A stretch of DNA of 64,000 bases from Pseudomonadales bacterium (GTDB lineage Bacteria > Pseudomonadota > Gammaproteobacteria > Pseudomonadales > DC-out160). Numbering within the stretch: the stretch's first letter is position 1; each line of letters begins with the position of its first letter. This document shows positions 54,883-63,964 of the stretch, piece by piece. The translations under genes and the position numbers were made by a program. The DNA lies in the NCBI GenBank assembly GCA_019090455.1, contig JAHRWA010000008.1, forward strand, positions 134,083-198,082, written 5' to 3'. The notes under the pieces were generated by a model that was given only the letters and a program-made list of their open reading frames with translations, had not been told where the DNA came from and did no database searches.

Positions 54883-56109
54883 ATGGCAGATTCCCCAAAA
54901 GTGTTAGATGAATTTCGATTGGAAGTGCGCTCATGGTTAGCGAGCCACTTTCCTGCATCCTTAAGTGGTAAAGCGGCTGGTGTCGGCTTGGGTACGAATA
55001 TCCAAGGTGAGTTGGCCGATGATGCGGAACAGTGGCGTAAGGCCCTAGCGGATAAAGGTTGGGGTGCGGCTACTTGGCCTGTGGAATACGGCGGGGCGGG
55101 TTTAAGCCAAAAGCATGTGCGGGTGATTAATGACGAAATGGGAAAGGTCGGTGCGTTTAACCCGATGACGGTATTAGCCGGTATGGGCGTTACCATGGTA
55201 GGTCCCACGATTTTAGAATATGGCACGGACGCACAAAAATTGCGACATTTGCCGGGTATGGCAAGCGGTGAGGTGTGTTGGTGTTTGGGTTATTCTGAGC
55301 CAGGCGCGGGTTCTGATTTAGCGGCCTTAACGTCTAAAGCAGAAGACAAAGGCGATCATTGGTTGGTGAACGGTCAGAAGGTCTGGACTTCCGGTGCCAA
55401 TATTGCCCAATGGTGTGGTGCTCTGGTACGAACCGATCCTAAAGCCGAAAAACGCAATGGAATTAGTTTTGTCATGATGCCTATGGATCAGCCGGGTATC
55501 GAAACACGATTGATTAAACTGATTACCGGTACCTCGCCGTTTTGTGAAATGTTTTTTAATGACGCGAAAGCAGAAAAAGGCGAATTGCTCGGAAAACTCA
55601 ATGACGGTTGGTCTTTGGGAAAACGTCTATTGCAACATGAGCGCCAGAGCCAAACCGGTGAAGGTGGGCCTCGCCCTGTAGCAGGTACTCGGGCAACGTT
55701 GACGGATATCGCTAAAGATTATGTCGGGACTGACGACAATGGCATGTTAGACGACCCAGATTTACGCTTACGTTTAGCCGAGCATCTAATGAGTGCGAAA
55801 GCGCATCGTTTAACGATTTCTCGTATCGCAGCGGAAGCCAAAGGCAATGTTAAAGTCACCGCCGTTGCCTCTATTTTGAAAAACTCGGCCACCGACGTGT
55901 CACAGATACGCTCTGAACTATTGTTGGAGATGGCGGGTCATCAAGGCATTGGGTGGGAAGGGGATGCCTATGATGAAAGTGAATTAGAAAATGTACGAGC
56001 GTGGTTATTCGGCAAGGCGATGTCGATTTATGGGGGGTCTTACGAAGTGCAGAAGAATATCATTTCTAAGAACATTCTAGGCTTACCCGAAACGACTCAA
56101 AAAGGTTAA
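54883..56109 (+). CDS. Acyl-CoA dehydrogenase, likely subunit of a heteromeric pair
   Basis: 408 residues. The central signature CLGYSEPGAGSDLAAL and QKVWTSGANIAQWC are typical; the C-terminal segment is FGKAMSIYGGSYEVQKNIISKNILGLPE. Where classical enzymes have the catalytic Glu in YEGTSQ, this one has YGG; a Glu lies four residues later. The longer insertion (GPRPVAGTRATLTDIAKDY) is typical of large-subunit-type members. A second dehydrogenase gene starts 5 bp after its stop, so the two are likely co-translated and could form an alpha2-beta2 enzyme as known for steroid side-chain dehydrogenases. GAGG precedes the ATG. Confidence 0.9.
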   Translation: MADSPKVLDEFRLEVRSWLASHFPASLSGKAAGVGLGTNIQGELADDAEQWRKALADKGWGAATWPVEYGGAGLSQKHVRVINDEMGKVGAFNPMTVLAGMGVTMVGPTILEYGTDAQKLRHLPGMASGEVCWCLGYSEPGAGSDLAALTSKAEDKGDHWLVNGQKVWTSGANIAQWCGALVRTDPKAEKRNGISFVMMPMDQPGIETRLIKLITGTSPFCEMFFNDAKAEKGELLGKLNDGWSLGKRLLQHERQSQTGEGGPRPVAGTRATLTDIAKDYVGTDDNGMLDDPDLRLRLAEHLMSAKAHRLTISRIAAEAKGNVKVTAVASILKNSATDVSQIRSELLLEMAGHQGIGWEGDAYDESELENVRAWLFGKAMSIYGGSYEVQKNIISKNILGLPETTQKG

Positions 56110-56114
56110 TTATT

Positions 56115-57287
56115 ATGGCAGCACTAACAGAAGAACAAGTAATGATAAAAGACCAGGCTGTTGCTTGGGTCACTAAGAAAACGCCAGTAAAGAAATTTCG
56201 AGAAATGCGTGATGCGGATCTTGAACATAGTTTTAGCGCAGAGACTTGGGCTGAAATGGCAGAAATGGGTTGGGCCGGATTATTAGTGCCGGAGCAATAC
56301 GGTGGTTCTGGTCTGGGTTATTTAACTTTCGGTTTGGTACTAGAGCAATTGGGTACACAACTTACCGCTTCACCTCTTTTTGCTTCCGCTTTAGTAGGAG
56401 CCTCCGCGATCATGCTGGCGGGTTCTGAAAATCAAAAACTCGCACTATTACCTACCATTGCTGATGGTAGCGCAATTGTGACTTTGGCGGTGGAAGAAAC
56501 GGCACGACATGCACCTGAAAAAATCGCATTATCCGCTGAAAAAGCGTCAGGGGGTTTTAAGTTAAACGGCTCTAAAACTTTTGTACTGGAAGGCATGGCG
56601 GCAACGACTTTTATTGTGGCTGCACGCACCAGTGGTAAGGCCGGTGATAAAACGGGAATCTCTTTGTTTATCGTACCAGCAGATACTAAAGGGCTTTCGC
56701 GGATTAAACGAAATACGCTAGATAGCCGTGGTTACGCAGATGTGGTTTTTAAAGATTTGGTCATTTCTGAAGATGCTCTCTTAGGTGATGTGGATGAGGG
56801 CTTTGGTATTCTTGAAAGTGTTCTGGATCGCGCTAGAGCGGGTATCGGTGCGGAGATGCTAGGTTGTGCTTCACAGTCATTTGATATGACCCTGGAATAT
56901 TTAAAAACGCGAGTACAGTTTGGGAAAGTCATTGGTTCGTTCCAGGCCTTGGGACATCGTGCTGCGGGTTTATTTACTCAAAAAGAATTAGCCCGTTCGT
57001 GTGTTGAAGCGGCTCTTCAAGCTATTGATGACAGTATTGATAAAGACAGTGGTGTTACAAAAGAAAGTAAGGCGGGTGAGATTCCTAAAATGTCATCACT
57101 TTCCAAATGTAAGGTAGGGGACTTCTTACACGCCATGTCTAATGAGTTAATTCAAATACACGGTGGTATTGGGATGACTGATGAATTCGATGCGGGTTTA
57201 TATTTAAAGCGCGCGCGGGTATTAGAAACGGCTTATGGTAATCAGGCTTATCATCGTAATCGATTTGCTGTCTTGTCTGGTTTCTAG
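56115..57287 (+). CDS. Acyl-CoA dehydrogenase, second of pair
   Basis: 390 residues. Start LTEEQVMIKDQAVAWVTKKTPVKKFREMRD, FGLVLEQLGTQL, and IHGGIGMTDEFDAGLYLKRARVLETAYGNQAYHRNRFAVLSGF. The C-terminus matches the small-subunit-type group of dehydrogenases that usually pair with a partner; the usual acidic motif CxAxTEPxAGSD is missing and replaced by VTLAVEETARHAPEKIA, so FAD and substrate contacts probably depend on the partner. It lies 5 bp after the first gene. Substrate unknown; the neighbouring meta-cleavage cluster suggests a ring or side-chain degradation role. Confidence 0.9.
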   Translation: MAALTEEQVMIKDQAVAWVTKKTPVKKFREMRDADLEHSFSAETWAEMAEMGWAGLLVPEQYGGSGLGYLTFGLVLEQLGTQLTASPLFASALVGASAIMLAGSENQKLALLPTIADGSAIVTLAVEETARHAPEKIALSAEKASGGFKLNGSKTFVLEGMAATTFIVAARTSGKAGDKTGISLFIVPADTKGLSRIKRNTLDSRGYADVVFKDLVISEDALLGDVDEGFGILESVLDRARAGIGAEMLGCASQSFDMTLEYLKTRVQFGKVIGSFQALGHRAAGLFTQKELARSCVEAALQAIDDSIDKDSGVTKESKAGEIPKMSSLSKCKVGDFLHAMSNELIQIHGGIGMTDEFDAGLYLKRARVLETAYGNQAYHRNRFAVLSGF

Positions 57288-57319
57288 GGCTGGATTATTA
57301 CATTTCTTAAATGAACTTT

Positions 57320-57361
57320 GAGATCACTAGATAAGGCGAAGAGGCTTTGTCGAGTGATCTC
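57320..57361. terminator. Hairpin between convergent genes
   Basis: GAGATCACT at 57320-57328 and AGTGATCTC at 57353-57361 form a perfect 9-bp stem, with further pairing inside (GATAA-GC with GC-TTGTC). No T-run follows on either strand, so a role as a terminator is uncertain. Confidence 0.4.
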
Positions 57362-57386
57362 AGTGTCCGTTAAGCGGCTTCGTCGA

Positions 57387-58151
57387 CTAAACGACTTTCA
57401 GCGAAACATCCCCCAAGTGCTGAAAATGCGCAATGATAGCATCACCGGGTTCAACGGCAACCGCTGAGGTGATACTGCCGGTCATCACAATACTACCCGC
57501 CGGTAACACCTGATCTCTCTCGGCTAACATATTCACCAGCATGGCAACACTCGCCGCTGGATTGCCAAGCACGGCAGCCCCAGCACCCACTTCGACAACC
57601 GAACCATTCTTCTCCACAACTACACCGATCGTACGTAGGTCCAATTCATCCACTAGCAGCGGACGTCCGCCAATCACAAATCGGGAAGCGGAGGCGTTAT
57701 CTGCGATGGCACTGGCTAAGTCGATTTCACAATCCTGATACCGAGAATCACTGATACCTATCGTGGGTACAATAAAATCGGTTGCGGCTAACACCTTTCC
57801 TATATGGCAGCCGGGACCGGCCAACTCTTCACTGGTTACAAAGGCAATTTCGGCTTCGACTTTAGGATGAAGGAGCTCTTTAGTATTGATCTCACCACCT
57901 TGGGGGACACTACAATAATCGGCTAGAAAACCGTAGTGTGCTTGGTCGACGTTGGGGTTCATGCCAGCCATTTTCATTCCGACGATGCGAGTGCCACGGG
58001 CTTCTTTACGGGCGCGAATGGCCCATTGAATATCCTGTGCATCGTGAATGCTTAAGTCGGGATGTTGATCTGTTATTTTTACGATACCGCGATTTTCTTG
58101 TTCTGCATTTTCAAGAAGTTCGACGATTTCTGCGATTTGTTGTTCAGTCAT
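57387..58151 (-). CDS. dmpH: 4-oxalocrotonate (2-oxo-3-hexenedioate) decarboxylase, DmpH/XylI-like
   Basis: 254 residues. [70 protein letters not shown] and [25 protein letters not shown] follow DmpH closely. It is about 10 residues shorter than DmpH; the missing part is the segment after KMxG, normally about KMGLTSWAKMAQMGVETPIYG, here [15 protein letters not shown]. It should decarboxylate 2-oxo-3-hexenedioate to 2-oxopent-4-enoate. It is the last gene of the minus-strand cluster and overlaps the aldolase by 4 bp. The hydratase at 60.1 kb is a paralogue, so a second hydratase role is an alternative. Confidence 0.85.
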   Translation of the reverse strand: MTEQQIAEIVELLENAEQENRGIVKITDQHPDLSIHDAQDIQWAIRARKEARGTRIVGMKMAGMNPNVDQAHYGFLADYCSVPQGGEINTKELLHPKVEAEIAFVTSEELAGPGCHIGKVLAATDFIVPTIGISDSRYQDCEIDLASAIADNASASRFVIGGRPLLVDELDLRTIGVVVEKNGSVVEVGAGAAVLGNPAASVAMLVNMLAERDQVLPAGSIVMTGSITSAVAVEPGDAIIAHFQHLGDVSLKVV

Positions 58152-59179
58152 TGAGACGCTTTCCTTTCTTTAGCCATAGTCAATGCCATGTCTTCTATCA
58201 TGTCCTCCTGGCCCCCAACCGCTTTGCGGCGACCCATCTCGAGTAGTAGTTCCCGAGCAGGGATACCGTATTTTTCCTCCGCGCGTTTGGCGAAGAGTAA
58301 AAAAGAGGAATACACGCCAGCGTAACCTAGAGTCAGTGAATTGCGATCAATGCGTACGGGGAAATCCATCATCGGTGTCACCAGCTCTTCCGCGACATCC
58401 GCAATTTTGAAAACGTCCACGCCGGTTTCAATTCCCATTCGATCACAGACCGCGACGAAAACTTCCATGGGTGTGTTACCCGCACCTGCACCCATACCGC
58501 CGCAAGCGCAGTCAATACGATTTGCACCGGCTTCAACAGCCGCCAGAGAATTTGCGATACCCATGGATAAATTGTGATGACCGTGAAAACCGAGTTCCGT
58601 TTCAGGCTGTAGTTTTTCACGGAATAGGCTAATACGCGCCGCCACATCGTCCGGCAACATGTAACCTGCCGAGTCTGTGACGTAAATACAGTTAGCGCCA
58701 TAGGACTCCATCAATAGCGCTTGTTCAACTAATTTATCGGGCTCGATCATATGAGCCATCATTAGGAAGCCCACGGTATCTAGCCCCATCTCTCTGCCTA
58801 GTTTGATGTGTTGAAATGACACGTCAGCTTCAGTGCAGTGAGTGGCAACTCTAATAGTGGAGATACCGCAGTCGGCTGCCATTCTTAAATGGTCAACTGT
58901 ACCCACGCCGGGTAATAACAACGCAGACACTTTGGCTTGCTTCAAATTTGGAATGACTGCGCGTAAATATTCTTCGTCACTAGCAGCGGGAAAACCCCAG
59001 TTGACTGACGCTCCTCCCAGACCGTCTCCGTGAGTGACTTCTATTAAAGGGACTCCCGCATCATCCAAGCCTTGTGAAACCGTTTGCATTTCTTCAATGG
59101 AGATTTGATGTTGTTTGGCGTGCATGCCATCGCGCAGACTCATATCGTGCACGGTAATTTTTCTGCCTCTAAGATCCAT
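58148..59179 (-). CDS. dmpG: 4-hydroxy-2-oxovalerate aldolase (DmpG/MhpE-like)
   Basis: 343 residues from ATG 59179, behind AGAGGAG; the frame is open further upstream into the previous gene. A TIM-barrel of the HMG-CoA lyase type: [20 protein letters not shown] with the metal-binding Asp, [24 protein letters not shown] with the HxH metal ligands, and [16 protein letters not shown]. Length is the family norm. It cleaves 4-hydroxy-2-oxovalerate to pyruvate and acetaldehyde and usually forms a channelling complex with the acetaldehyde dehydrogenase encoded just upstream (13-bp gap). Confidence 0.95.
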   Translation of the reverse strand: MDLRGRKITVHDMSLRDGMHAKQHQISIEEMQTVSQGLDDAGVPLIEVTHGDGLGGASVNWGFPAASDEEYLRAVIPNLKQAKVSALLLPGVGTVDHLRMAADCGISTIRVATHCTEADVSFQHIKLGREMGLDTVGFLMMAHMIEPDKLVEQALLMESYGANCIYVTDSAGYMLPDDVAARISLFREKLQPETELGFHGHHNLSMGIANSLAAVEAGANRIDCACGGMGAGAGNTPMEVFVAVCDRMGIETGVDVFKIADVAEELVTPMMDFPVRIDRNSLTLGYAGVYSSFLLFAKRAEEKYGIPARELLLEMGRRKAVGGQEDMIEDMALTMAKERKASQ

Positions 59180-59192
59180 GATGACTCCTCTG

Positions 59193-60110
59193 TTAAGCGA
59201 CGTTGCGAATGGGTAATTCAATTCTGCCGCTGGCAGCTTCTTCTGCTAGCATTTCAGCAGTGCGTAGACCCGCTGCGGTCATAATATCGAGATTACCTGC
59301 GTATTTTGGTAAGAAATCACCGAGGCCTTCGACTTCCATAAAAACGGAGACTCGGTTGCCGTCAAAGATGGGACCATTCACGAGCTTATAACCGGGGACA
59401 TATTCCTGAACGGCTGCGACCATCTCATGGATCGAACGGGTAATCGCTGCTTGATCAGGTTCATCTGCTGTCAGGCAGTGAACCGTATCCCGCATAACCA
59501 TCGGAGGTTCTGCCGGATTGATAATGATAATCGCTTTGCCTTTTTTAGCGCCACCCACTTGCTCAACGCCAGCCGAGGTAGTGCGAGTAAACTCATCGAT
59601 ATTCATACGTGTGCCGGGGCCCACTGACTGTGATGCAACAGTGGCAATGATTTCGCCGTAGTCCACAGGCTGAACTTGAGATATTGCGGCCACCATGGGA
59701 ATGGTAGCTTGGCCGCCACAAGTGACCATATTGACATTCATTTCGAGCTTTTCTGCATGTGCCTTGAGGTTAACCGGCGGGATGCAAAAGGGACCAATCG
59801 CCGCCGGTGTTAGATCCACCATGATTACGCCAAGCTCATTTAGCTTACGACTATTGTCGGCGTGGACGTAAGCTGAGGTAGCGTCGAAGGCGATTCGGAT
59901 GTCATCGGCAATGACTTGATCCAACATGCCATCCACACCACCGGCTGTGGTTTTTATACCAAAGTCCTTAGCGCGCTTGAGACCTTCTGAATCCGCTTCA
60001 ATACCCACCATCCAGACTGGCTCAATCCATTCGCTACGCATCGCTTTCATTAATAAATCGGTACCGATGTTACCGGAGCCGATAATGGCCGCTCTTAATT
60101 TCTTGCTCAT
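59193..60110 (-). CDS. dmpF: Acetaldehyde dehydrogenase, CoA-acylating (DmpF/MhpF-like)
   Basis: 305 residues from ATG 60110, with GAGGTAAAG upstream. NAD-binding [12 protein letters not shown] at the N-terminus; catalytic Cys in [14 protein letters not shown] (near residue 131); then [15 protein letters not shown], all family hallmarks. It turns acetaldehyde from the aldolase into acetyl-CoA inside the aldolase-dehydrogenase complex. Positioned between hydratase and aldolase genes as in the dmp, xyl and tes/hsa clusters. Confidence 0.95.
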   Translation of the reverse strand: MSKKLRAAIIGSGNIGTDLLMKAMRSEWIEPVWMVGIEADSEGLKRAKDFGIKTTAGGVDGMLDQVIADDIRIAFDATSAYVHADNSRKLNELGVIMVDLTPAAIGPFCIPPVNLKAHAEKLEMNVNMVTCGGQATIPMVAAISQVQPVDYGEIIATVASQSVGPGTRMNIDEFTRTTSAGVEQVGGAKKGKAIIIINPAEPPMVMRDTVHCLTADEPDQAAITRSIHEMVAAVQEYVPGYKLVNGPIFDGNRVSVFMEVEGLGDFLPKYAGNLDIMTAAGLRTAEMLAEEAASGRIELPIRNVA

Positions 60111-60140
60111 CACTTTACCTCGTTTTGAAAGATGCCAGGT

Positions 60141-60926
60141 TTAAACAAACCGGACAGAAGCGGAACCGATTCCGCCGATATCCACACGCATATGATCGCC
60201 TGGTACAACGGATTCCAAAGGTACTAGAGAGCCCGATAAAATAACTTCTCCCGCCTTCAGGCTAATCCCGAATTCACCAAGGGTGTTTGCCAACCAGGTG
60301 ACACAGTTAACGGGTGATCCCAGTGCTGCTGCGCCTGCGCCGGTGCTTAACACGGCCCCATTTTTTTCCACCACCATACCGCAAGTGACTAAATCTACTT
60401 TGCGAGGATCTACGGCGCTATCACCTAAGACAAATAATCCGCAGGAGGCGTTATCGGCGACGGTATCTTGTACTTTGATATTCCAATCTTCAACCCGTGA
60501 ATCCACAATTTCAAAACAGGGGAGAACGCATTCCGTAGCGCGAATGACATCGGCATTGGTAATGCCCGGTCCAATCAAATCACGTTTTAAAATAAAAGCG
60601 ATTTCACCTTCAGCGCGAGGCTGAATCATCTTGGTCGAAATCGGCATCTCGGCACCGCTGGCGTAAACCATGTCATCGGTCAAGTAACCGAAATCAGGCT
60701 GATAGACACTTAGCATATCTTGCACTGCTTTACTGGTAAGGCCGATCTTCTTGCCAATAATTTTTGCGCCGGCTTCTACTCGACGATCCAGCATGCGCAA
60801 AGAAATATAGTAGGCATCATCGATGGTGATATCTTCGAATCGGTCGGTCAGTGGTTTGACGGTGGTGCGGTTAATCAGGGCGTCGTATAACTCGTCGCCA
60901 CACTGGGTGATCAGCTTTTTATCCAT
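60141..60926 (-). CDS. dmpE: 2-oxopent-4-enoate hydratase (DmpE/MhpD-like)
   Basis: 261 residues, the exact family length. Landmarks: KIIGKKIGLTSKAVQDML, QPDFGYLTDDMVY, QPRAEGEIAFILKRDL, EIVDSRVEDWNIKVQDTVADNASCGLFVLG, LVTCGMVVEKNGAVLSTGAGAAALGSPVNCVTWLANTLG. It hydrates 2-oxopent-4-enoate (or 2-hydroxypenta-2,4-dienoate) to 4-hydroxy-2-oxovalerate, feeding the aldolase. GAGA precedes the ATG; the acetaldehyde dehydrogenase follows after 30 bp. Confidence 0.93.
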   Translation of the reverse strand: MDKKLITQCGDELYDALINRTTVKPLTDRFEDITIDDAYYISLRMLDRRVEAGAKIIGKKIGLTSKAVQDMLSVYQPDFGYLTDDMVYASGAEMPISTKMIQPRAEGEIAFILKRDLIGPGITNADVIRATECVLPCFEIVDSRVEDWNIKVQDTVADNASCGLFVLGDSAVDPRKVDLVTCGMVVEKNGAVLSTGAGAAALGSPVNCVTWLANTLGEFGISLKAGEVILSGSLVPLESVVPGDHMRVDIGGIGSASVRFV

Positions 60927-61000
60927 GGGTTTCTCATTGTTAAATGCTTAAAAATAAGTGTTGAGCTTTTCAAAATTGTTAAGTGGATACTTAAAACAGT

Positions 61001-61038
61001 GAGTCCATAACGAACGGTTACCCGTGAGTTATGGGCTC
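61001..61038 (-). terminator. Hairpin between hydrolase and hydratase genes
   Basis: GAGTCCATAAC at 61001-61011 pairs with GTTATGGGCTC at 61028-61038 (one mismatch), with ACGG/CCGT pairing inside the loop. In the minus-strand direction it is followed by ACTGTTTTAAG. It may end or attenuate transcription between the hydrolase and the downstream four genes. Confidence 0.5.
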
Positions 61039-61076
61039 TAGTTTGGCAATATAACGGGGCGAAAAGGGCAGCCTAT

Positions 61077-61937
61077 TTAATCGCGACCGAAGAATCCCAT
61101 TACGGTTGATTCGAATTCATCTTTACGTTCTATCATCGACCAATGACCCGAATCGAAGAAAGTGTGTAGTTCGGCTTTAGGGATCAGTCGCATCGGTAAT
61201 AATGCGTTGTCGAGAGGTGTTACACGGTCGTCACGACCCCAGAGAATCAAGGTGGGTGCTTCGATCTTACTGAGGAATTCCATTCGAGAAATCGCACCAG
61301 GACCACTTAGTACTTTACCCATCATTGCCACGGCTTTTGGCGAGTACATTTTCTGAATCGCTTCGTTACCCTCTTTTTTGATGGCTTGAGCGTAACGCTC
61401 ATCTATAAATTCGTCGGTGATGAGGCTCTGGTCGTGGACCATTGATCTCATCCAAGTGATGATGTTTTCACGGGTGGGGTCGGCTACGAATTGCCCGAGT
61501 AGCTTGATGCCCTCAGCAGGAGCGGGGTTGAATACAGGCATACCGACACCGCCAATACAAGCTAGTCGATTGACTCGCTCTGGATGACTGGAAGCTACTT
61601 TTGCAGCGACGCCGCCGCCCATGGAATTGCCTAAGATGTTGGCCTTGTCGACTCCGACACCATCAAGGAAACGGATAACTGCACCGGGAGCATTGACTAT
61701 GGGATGGCCTTTGACATCGTCCGAGCCACCAAACCCAGGCATATCGAGTAATAAGCAGCGGAACTGCTTAGTGAATGCGCCGAGATTTTCGCGGAAGTTG
61801 GCCCAACCACTGACGCCCGGTCCGGAGCCGTGCAAGCACAATAGAACAGGCCCTTCTCCCACGTCGTGGTAATGGAGATTCCCCTCCGGGGTTTCAAGTG
61901 TCTTACTGGTTTCTTCGAAGGTATAAGTAGTTGTCAT
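61077..61937 (-). CDS. Alpha/beta-hydrolase, meta-cleavage product hydrolase (BphD/HsaD/DmpD-like)
   Basis: 286 residues from ATG 61937, 8 bases after AGGAG. The oxyanion-loop HGSGPGVSGWANFRENLGAF is the HGxGPG signature of carbon-carbon bond hydrolases; the nucleophile lies in GNSMGGG (Ser105). The acid is in WGRDDRVTPLDNA and the His in DSGHWSMIE. This is the full triad and typical length of the BphD/HsaD/DmpD group, which cleave meta-ring-fission products to 2-hydroxypenta-2,4-dienoate plus an acid. The exact substrate (aromatic or steroid-derived) is not known. It is the first gene of the minus-strand cluster. Confidence 0.9.
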   Translation of the reverse strand: MTTTYTFEETSKTLETPEGNLHYHDVGEGPVLLCLHGSGPGVSGWANFRENLGAFTKQFRCLLLDMPGFGGSDDVKGHPIVNAPGAVIRFLDGVGVDKANILGNSMGGGVAAKVASSHPERVNRLACIGGVGMPVFNPAPAEGIKLLGQFVADPTRENIITWMRSMVHDQSLITDEFIDERYAQAIKKEGNEAIQKMYSPKAVAMMGKVLSGPGAISRMEFLSKIEAPTLILWGRDDRVTPLDNALLPMRLIPKAELHTFFDSGHWSMIERKDEFESTVMGFFGRD

Positions 61938-62440
61938 CAATCATTCTCCTAAATTGAAGTGTGGTTTATTTTAATATTTTTATTGTGGGGATAATTCGTG
62001 GTGTTGATCAGACGCTTCTAGCAACAATTATAAATAGTCTATTTCTAACACGACCCGTTAATGGTCGATCGTAAAATAACTATAACCTATGGAAGGTTGC
62101 TTCTCATAGACTTACCTGAATCCTAATAAATCTATAACTCGTGCATCCTGTGCCCTTTTTTAGAAGAGAGTTTATGGGAATAAATTATTATATTGAAGGT
62201 ATCGCTTTATTGAATAGGTATTTTTTTTGAGTACGCACCGTTTCATTGAAAGCATTGTTTTTATGTTTTAGAGCGTCATACTGGCAGTTGGCCTAGTCTT
62301 GACGTACTGTCGATCTGCTCAGTTATTTAAGACTCAATCTCTACCTATGCAAATAAATTGGGCCAAGAAAAGCATAAAAGAGTATTCAATACGTTTGCCT
62401 TATTGTGAAGTAAGGTGAACTCAACAAGGGAATGAATTAG
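61938..62440. other. Divergent intergenic region
   Basis: 503 bp between the hydrolase gene and the VWA lipoprotein, which face away from each other. It should contain both promoters. A TTGACG occurs near 62308, but no matching -10 element is convincing. No repeat or RNA recognised. Confidence 0.4.
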
Positions 62441-63964
62441 ATGAAAAAACTTTATAGAAATACTGCAATGTTAACGATGATCTTACCGGCGTGCCTTTTG
62501 CTTCAGGGCTGCGGACCGGGTGGACTTGGTGCGACGCCAGGTGGTGTCCAAGATATGCAGTCTGCCAGGGCACTCGTTCAGCAAGGTGTTGTGCCGTCTC
62601 CTTCTGCATTTCTGCCCGAGGGGATGCTATCCGAATTTGACCTGCCCATCAGCGGAGATGTTTGTACGGACGCGCTTTGCTTAGATGCGGCTTTGGGCAT
62701 AGCGCCCGATGAGAATGGTGTGGCCTCTGAGTGGGTTCAAATAGGACTCTCCTCTGGCATTGATCCCGACAACTTCGTGCGTTCTTCAATCGCAACTGTA
62801 TATTGTATCGATGTTTCAGGATCTATGGGGTGGGGCAGCGGGGAAAATCGTCCGGCTAATATCGCAGCTGATTTGTTGGCCTCCATTACGGCGCAAATAA
62901 ACGCCGGCGATGATGTGGCGATAGTCACCTATGGTAACACAGCGATGGAGCACTTGAGCTTTACCGCTGGCGATGATCCTGCGATTACAAATGCGCTCAA
63001 TACATTACCTGCAGGTGGTGGTACCGCAATGATGGCTGGACTCGCTAAAGCGTACAACGTAGCAGCGCAATACAGTGGTGGCGCTGATCAAGTGAGAGTT
63101 ATGTTGTTTACAGATGAACAACCTAATATTGGTAGTACTGAGCCCGGTTCATTTCGGGACCTAGTGGAAGCGAATGGTTTTCAAGGTGTAGGTATCACCA
63201 TCTTTGGTTTAGGGTTGGGGCTTAACAGCGAGTTATTTAGCTTTATGGCTGATGTACTTGGGGCCAATGCTTTCTCATTGTCAAATGTAGAGCAAGTGCC
63301 GGGATTTATGGATGACAACTGGCCCTGGTTTGTGAGTCCTATTGCTAAAAATCTCAATATTGCGACAACCACGACGGATGTTAATTTTGTAAAAGGCTAC
63401 GGATTTCCGGGCAGTGGAAATACAGTGGAAGAAGCGATGAATGTGGCGACTGTATTTTTGAGTAAAAATAAAGGCGCGTTAATTCTTAAATTCCACACTG
63501 AAGGCGAGACATCCTTTGCTGCCGGTTCTGGCGCTTCACTGACCATTGATTATGAAGACATCGACGGCACCCCGCACAACAATACTTTGCAAGCCTATTA
63601 CGATGGAACACCGCTTGATGGCAATGGCTACTATATGCCAGAGCCTTCGGTTCTCAAGGCAATGGCGCTAGTGACATTGGTGGAAGGCATGCGAAGTTCA
63701 GCAGAGGCTTATAGTTTCTATAATGCGGGTGGGGATGCATCGCCTGAAAATATCGTTGCACAGGATTTGGCAATTGGTATTCTCAGTGGGGTTTTGACTC
63801 GCTTTGATTCGGACGCACTAATGATAAATGAACCTGCGTATACTGCAGAGGCCGACTTCTGGGCACAACTGTTAACGTTAATGCAAGCAGGGGCTCCTCA
63901 GGGAAATTTATATGGCTACGACTATTCCTTGTTGGACCGTATTCCTGATAATAGTAGTGAATGA
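62441..63964 (+). CDS. VWA-domain lipoprotein
   Basis: 507 residues. A lipoprotein signal peptide ends in LLQGC (Cys24). The von Willebrand A domain begins with VYCIDVSGSMGWGS; DVSGS (124-128) is an intact MIDAS metal site, followed by GGGTAMMAGL (Thr ligand) and LFTDEQPNIG (Asp). The C-terminal 200 residues are a beta-rich then helical region similar to that found with Yfbk/TadG-type VWA proteins; no clear enzyme domain. It is probably surface or periplasmic, binding a protein ligand. A short spacing to a possible next ATG at 63995 suggests an operon continuing beyond the window. Confidence 0.85.
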   Translation: MKKLYRNTAMLTMILPACLLLQGCGPGGLGATPGGVQDMQSARALVQQGVVPSPSAFLPEGMLSEFDLPISGDVCTDALCLDAALGIAPDENGVASEWVQIGLSSGIDPDNFVRSSIATVYCIDVSGSMGWGSGENRPANIAADLLASITAQINAGDDVAIVTYGNTAMEHLSFTAGDDPAITNALNTLPAGGGTAMMAGLAKAYNVAAQYSGGADQVRVMLFTDEQPNIGSTEPGSFRDLVEANGFQGVGITIFGLGLGLNSELFSFMADVLGANAFSLSNVEQVPGFMDDNWPWFVSPIAKNLNIATTTTDVNFVKGYGFPGSGNTVEEAMNVATVFLSKNKGALILKFHTEGETSFAAGSGASLTIDYEDIDGTPHNNTLQAYYDGTPLDGNGYYMPEPSVLKAMALVTLVEGMRSSAEAYSFYNAGGDASPENIVAQDLAIGILSGVLTRFDSDALMINEPAYTAEADFWAQLLTLMQAGAPQGNLYGYDYSLLDRIPDNSSE

